Of a stretch of 21,975 nucleotides of DNA, positions 21,894-21,975 are shown piece by piece. Both the position numbers and the translations under genes were made by a program. Numbering within the stretch: the first letter of the stretch is position 1; every line of letters begins with the position of its first letter. Source of the stretch: Algibacter_G agarivorans (GTDB lineage Bacteria; Bacteroidota; Bacteroidia; Flavobacteriales; Flavobacteriaceae). The notes beneath the pieces were generated by a model that made no database searches, had not been told where the DNA came from, and saw nothing but the letters and a program-made list of their open reading frames with translations. Location of the stretch: the NCBI RefSeq assembly GCF_039543245.1, contig NZ_BAABJJ010000025.1:1-21975 (forward strand), given 5' to 3'.

Positions 21894-21975
21894 TCAGATA
21901 TTAAGGCACTTTCAGAAGTAAGTCCAAAAACTATTCATTTTTAAAAAGGATTGGAGTATTATTCATATTTCTTCA

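Noticed and set aside
21894..21975. 11-codon minus ORF (MNNTPILFKNE)
   Set aside because: Too short and closed by a stop at the window edge; no reason to think it is translated.

Overview
The window looks like a chromosomal segment of a marine- or soil-type Flavobacteriaceae member (Bacteroidota). The evidence is a type IX secretion (T9SS type B) C-terminal domain, low G+C, no obvious Shine-Dalgarno sequences, several -7 boxes of the Bacteroidota form TAnnTTTG, and many short dispersed palindromic repeats of the kind common between flavobacterial genes. The genus cannot be told from the sequence alone.

Layout. 1-836 (+) is the 3' end of a large T9SS-exported surface protein. It converges, across a strong two-way terminator, on a DEAD-box RNA helicase (minus, 899-2749) with a long structured leader. 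2750-4627 is an accessory patch: a lone HEPN-fold protein (3104-3877), two dispersed repeat families, a 177-bp inverted-repeat-bounded segment and the decayed 3' end of an IS110-family transposase. 4628-6546 is a two-gene membrane-associated GMC dehydrogenase module (catalytic subunit plus a Tat-signal small subunit). 6807-8945 holds a Ste24-like M48 protease and a TrmH/SpoU RNA methyltransferase.

9042-20852 is one long co-directional (minus) cluster. Its first half in transcription order is a tripartite RND efflux pump (DUF4405-type membrane protein, TolC, lipoprotein adaptor, permease), followed by a small PII-like protein, a DUF2892 protein and a Crp/Fnr regulator. The second half is sulfur handling: a YeeE/YedE-type transporter split into two genes, a TauE/SafE permease, a persulfide-dioxygenase/double-rhodanese fusion (CstB-like), another DUF2892 protein and a small HMA-domain protein. 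I infer that it imports, oxidises and exports reactive sulfur species (thiosulfate or sulfide to persulfide to sulfite), with the Crp/Fnr protein as probable local regulator. The substrate of the RND pump is unknown.

21145-21786 is a DUF2202 ferritin-like lipoprotein. A perfect 22-bp palindrome of Crp/Fnr style lies downstream of it, with a related half-palindrome upstream. Between the first palindrome and a clear Rho-independent terminator sits a stretch with no ORF that could be a small RNA of about 105 nt. The least explained parts of the window are this candidate sRNA, the joining of the RND pump to the sulfur genes, and repeats filling the gaps inside the efflux operon.
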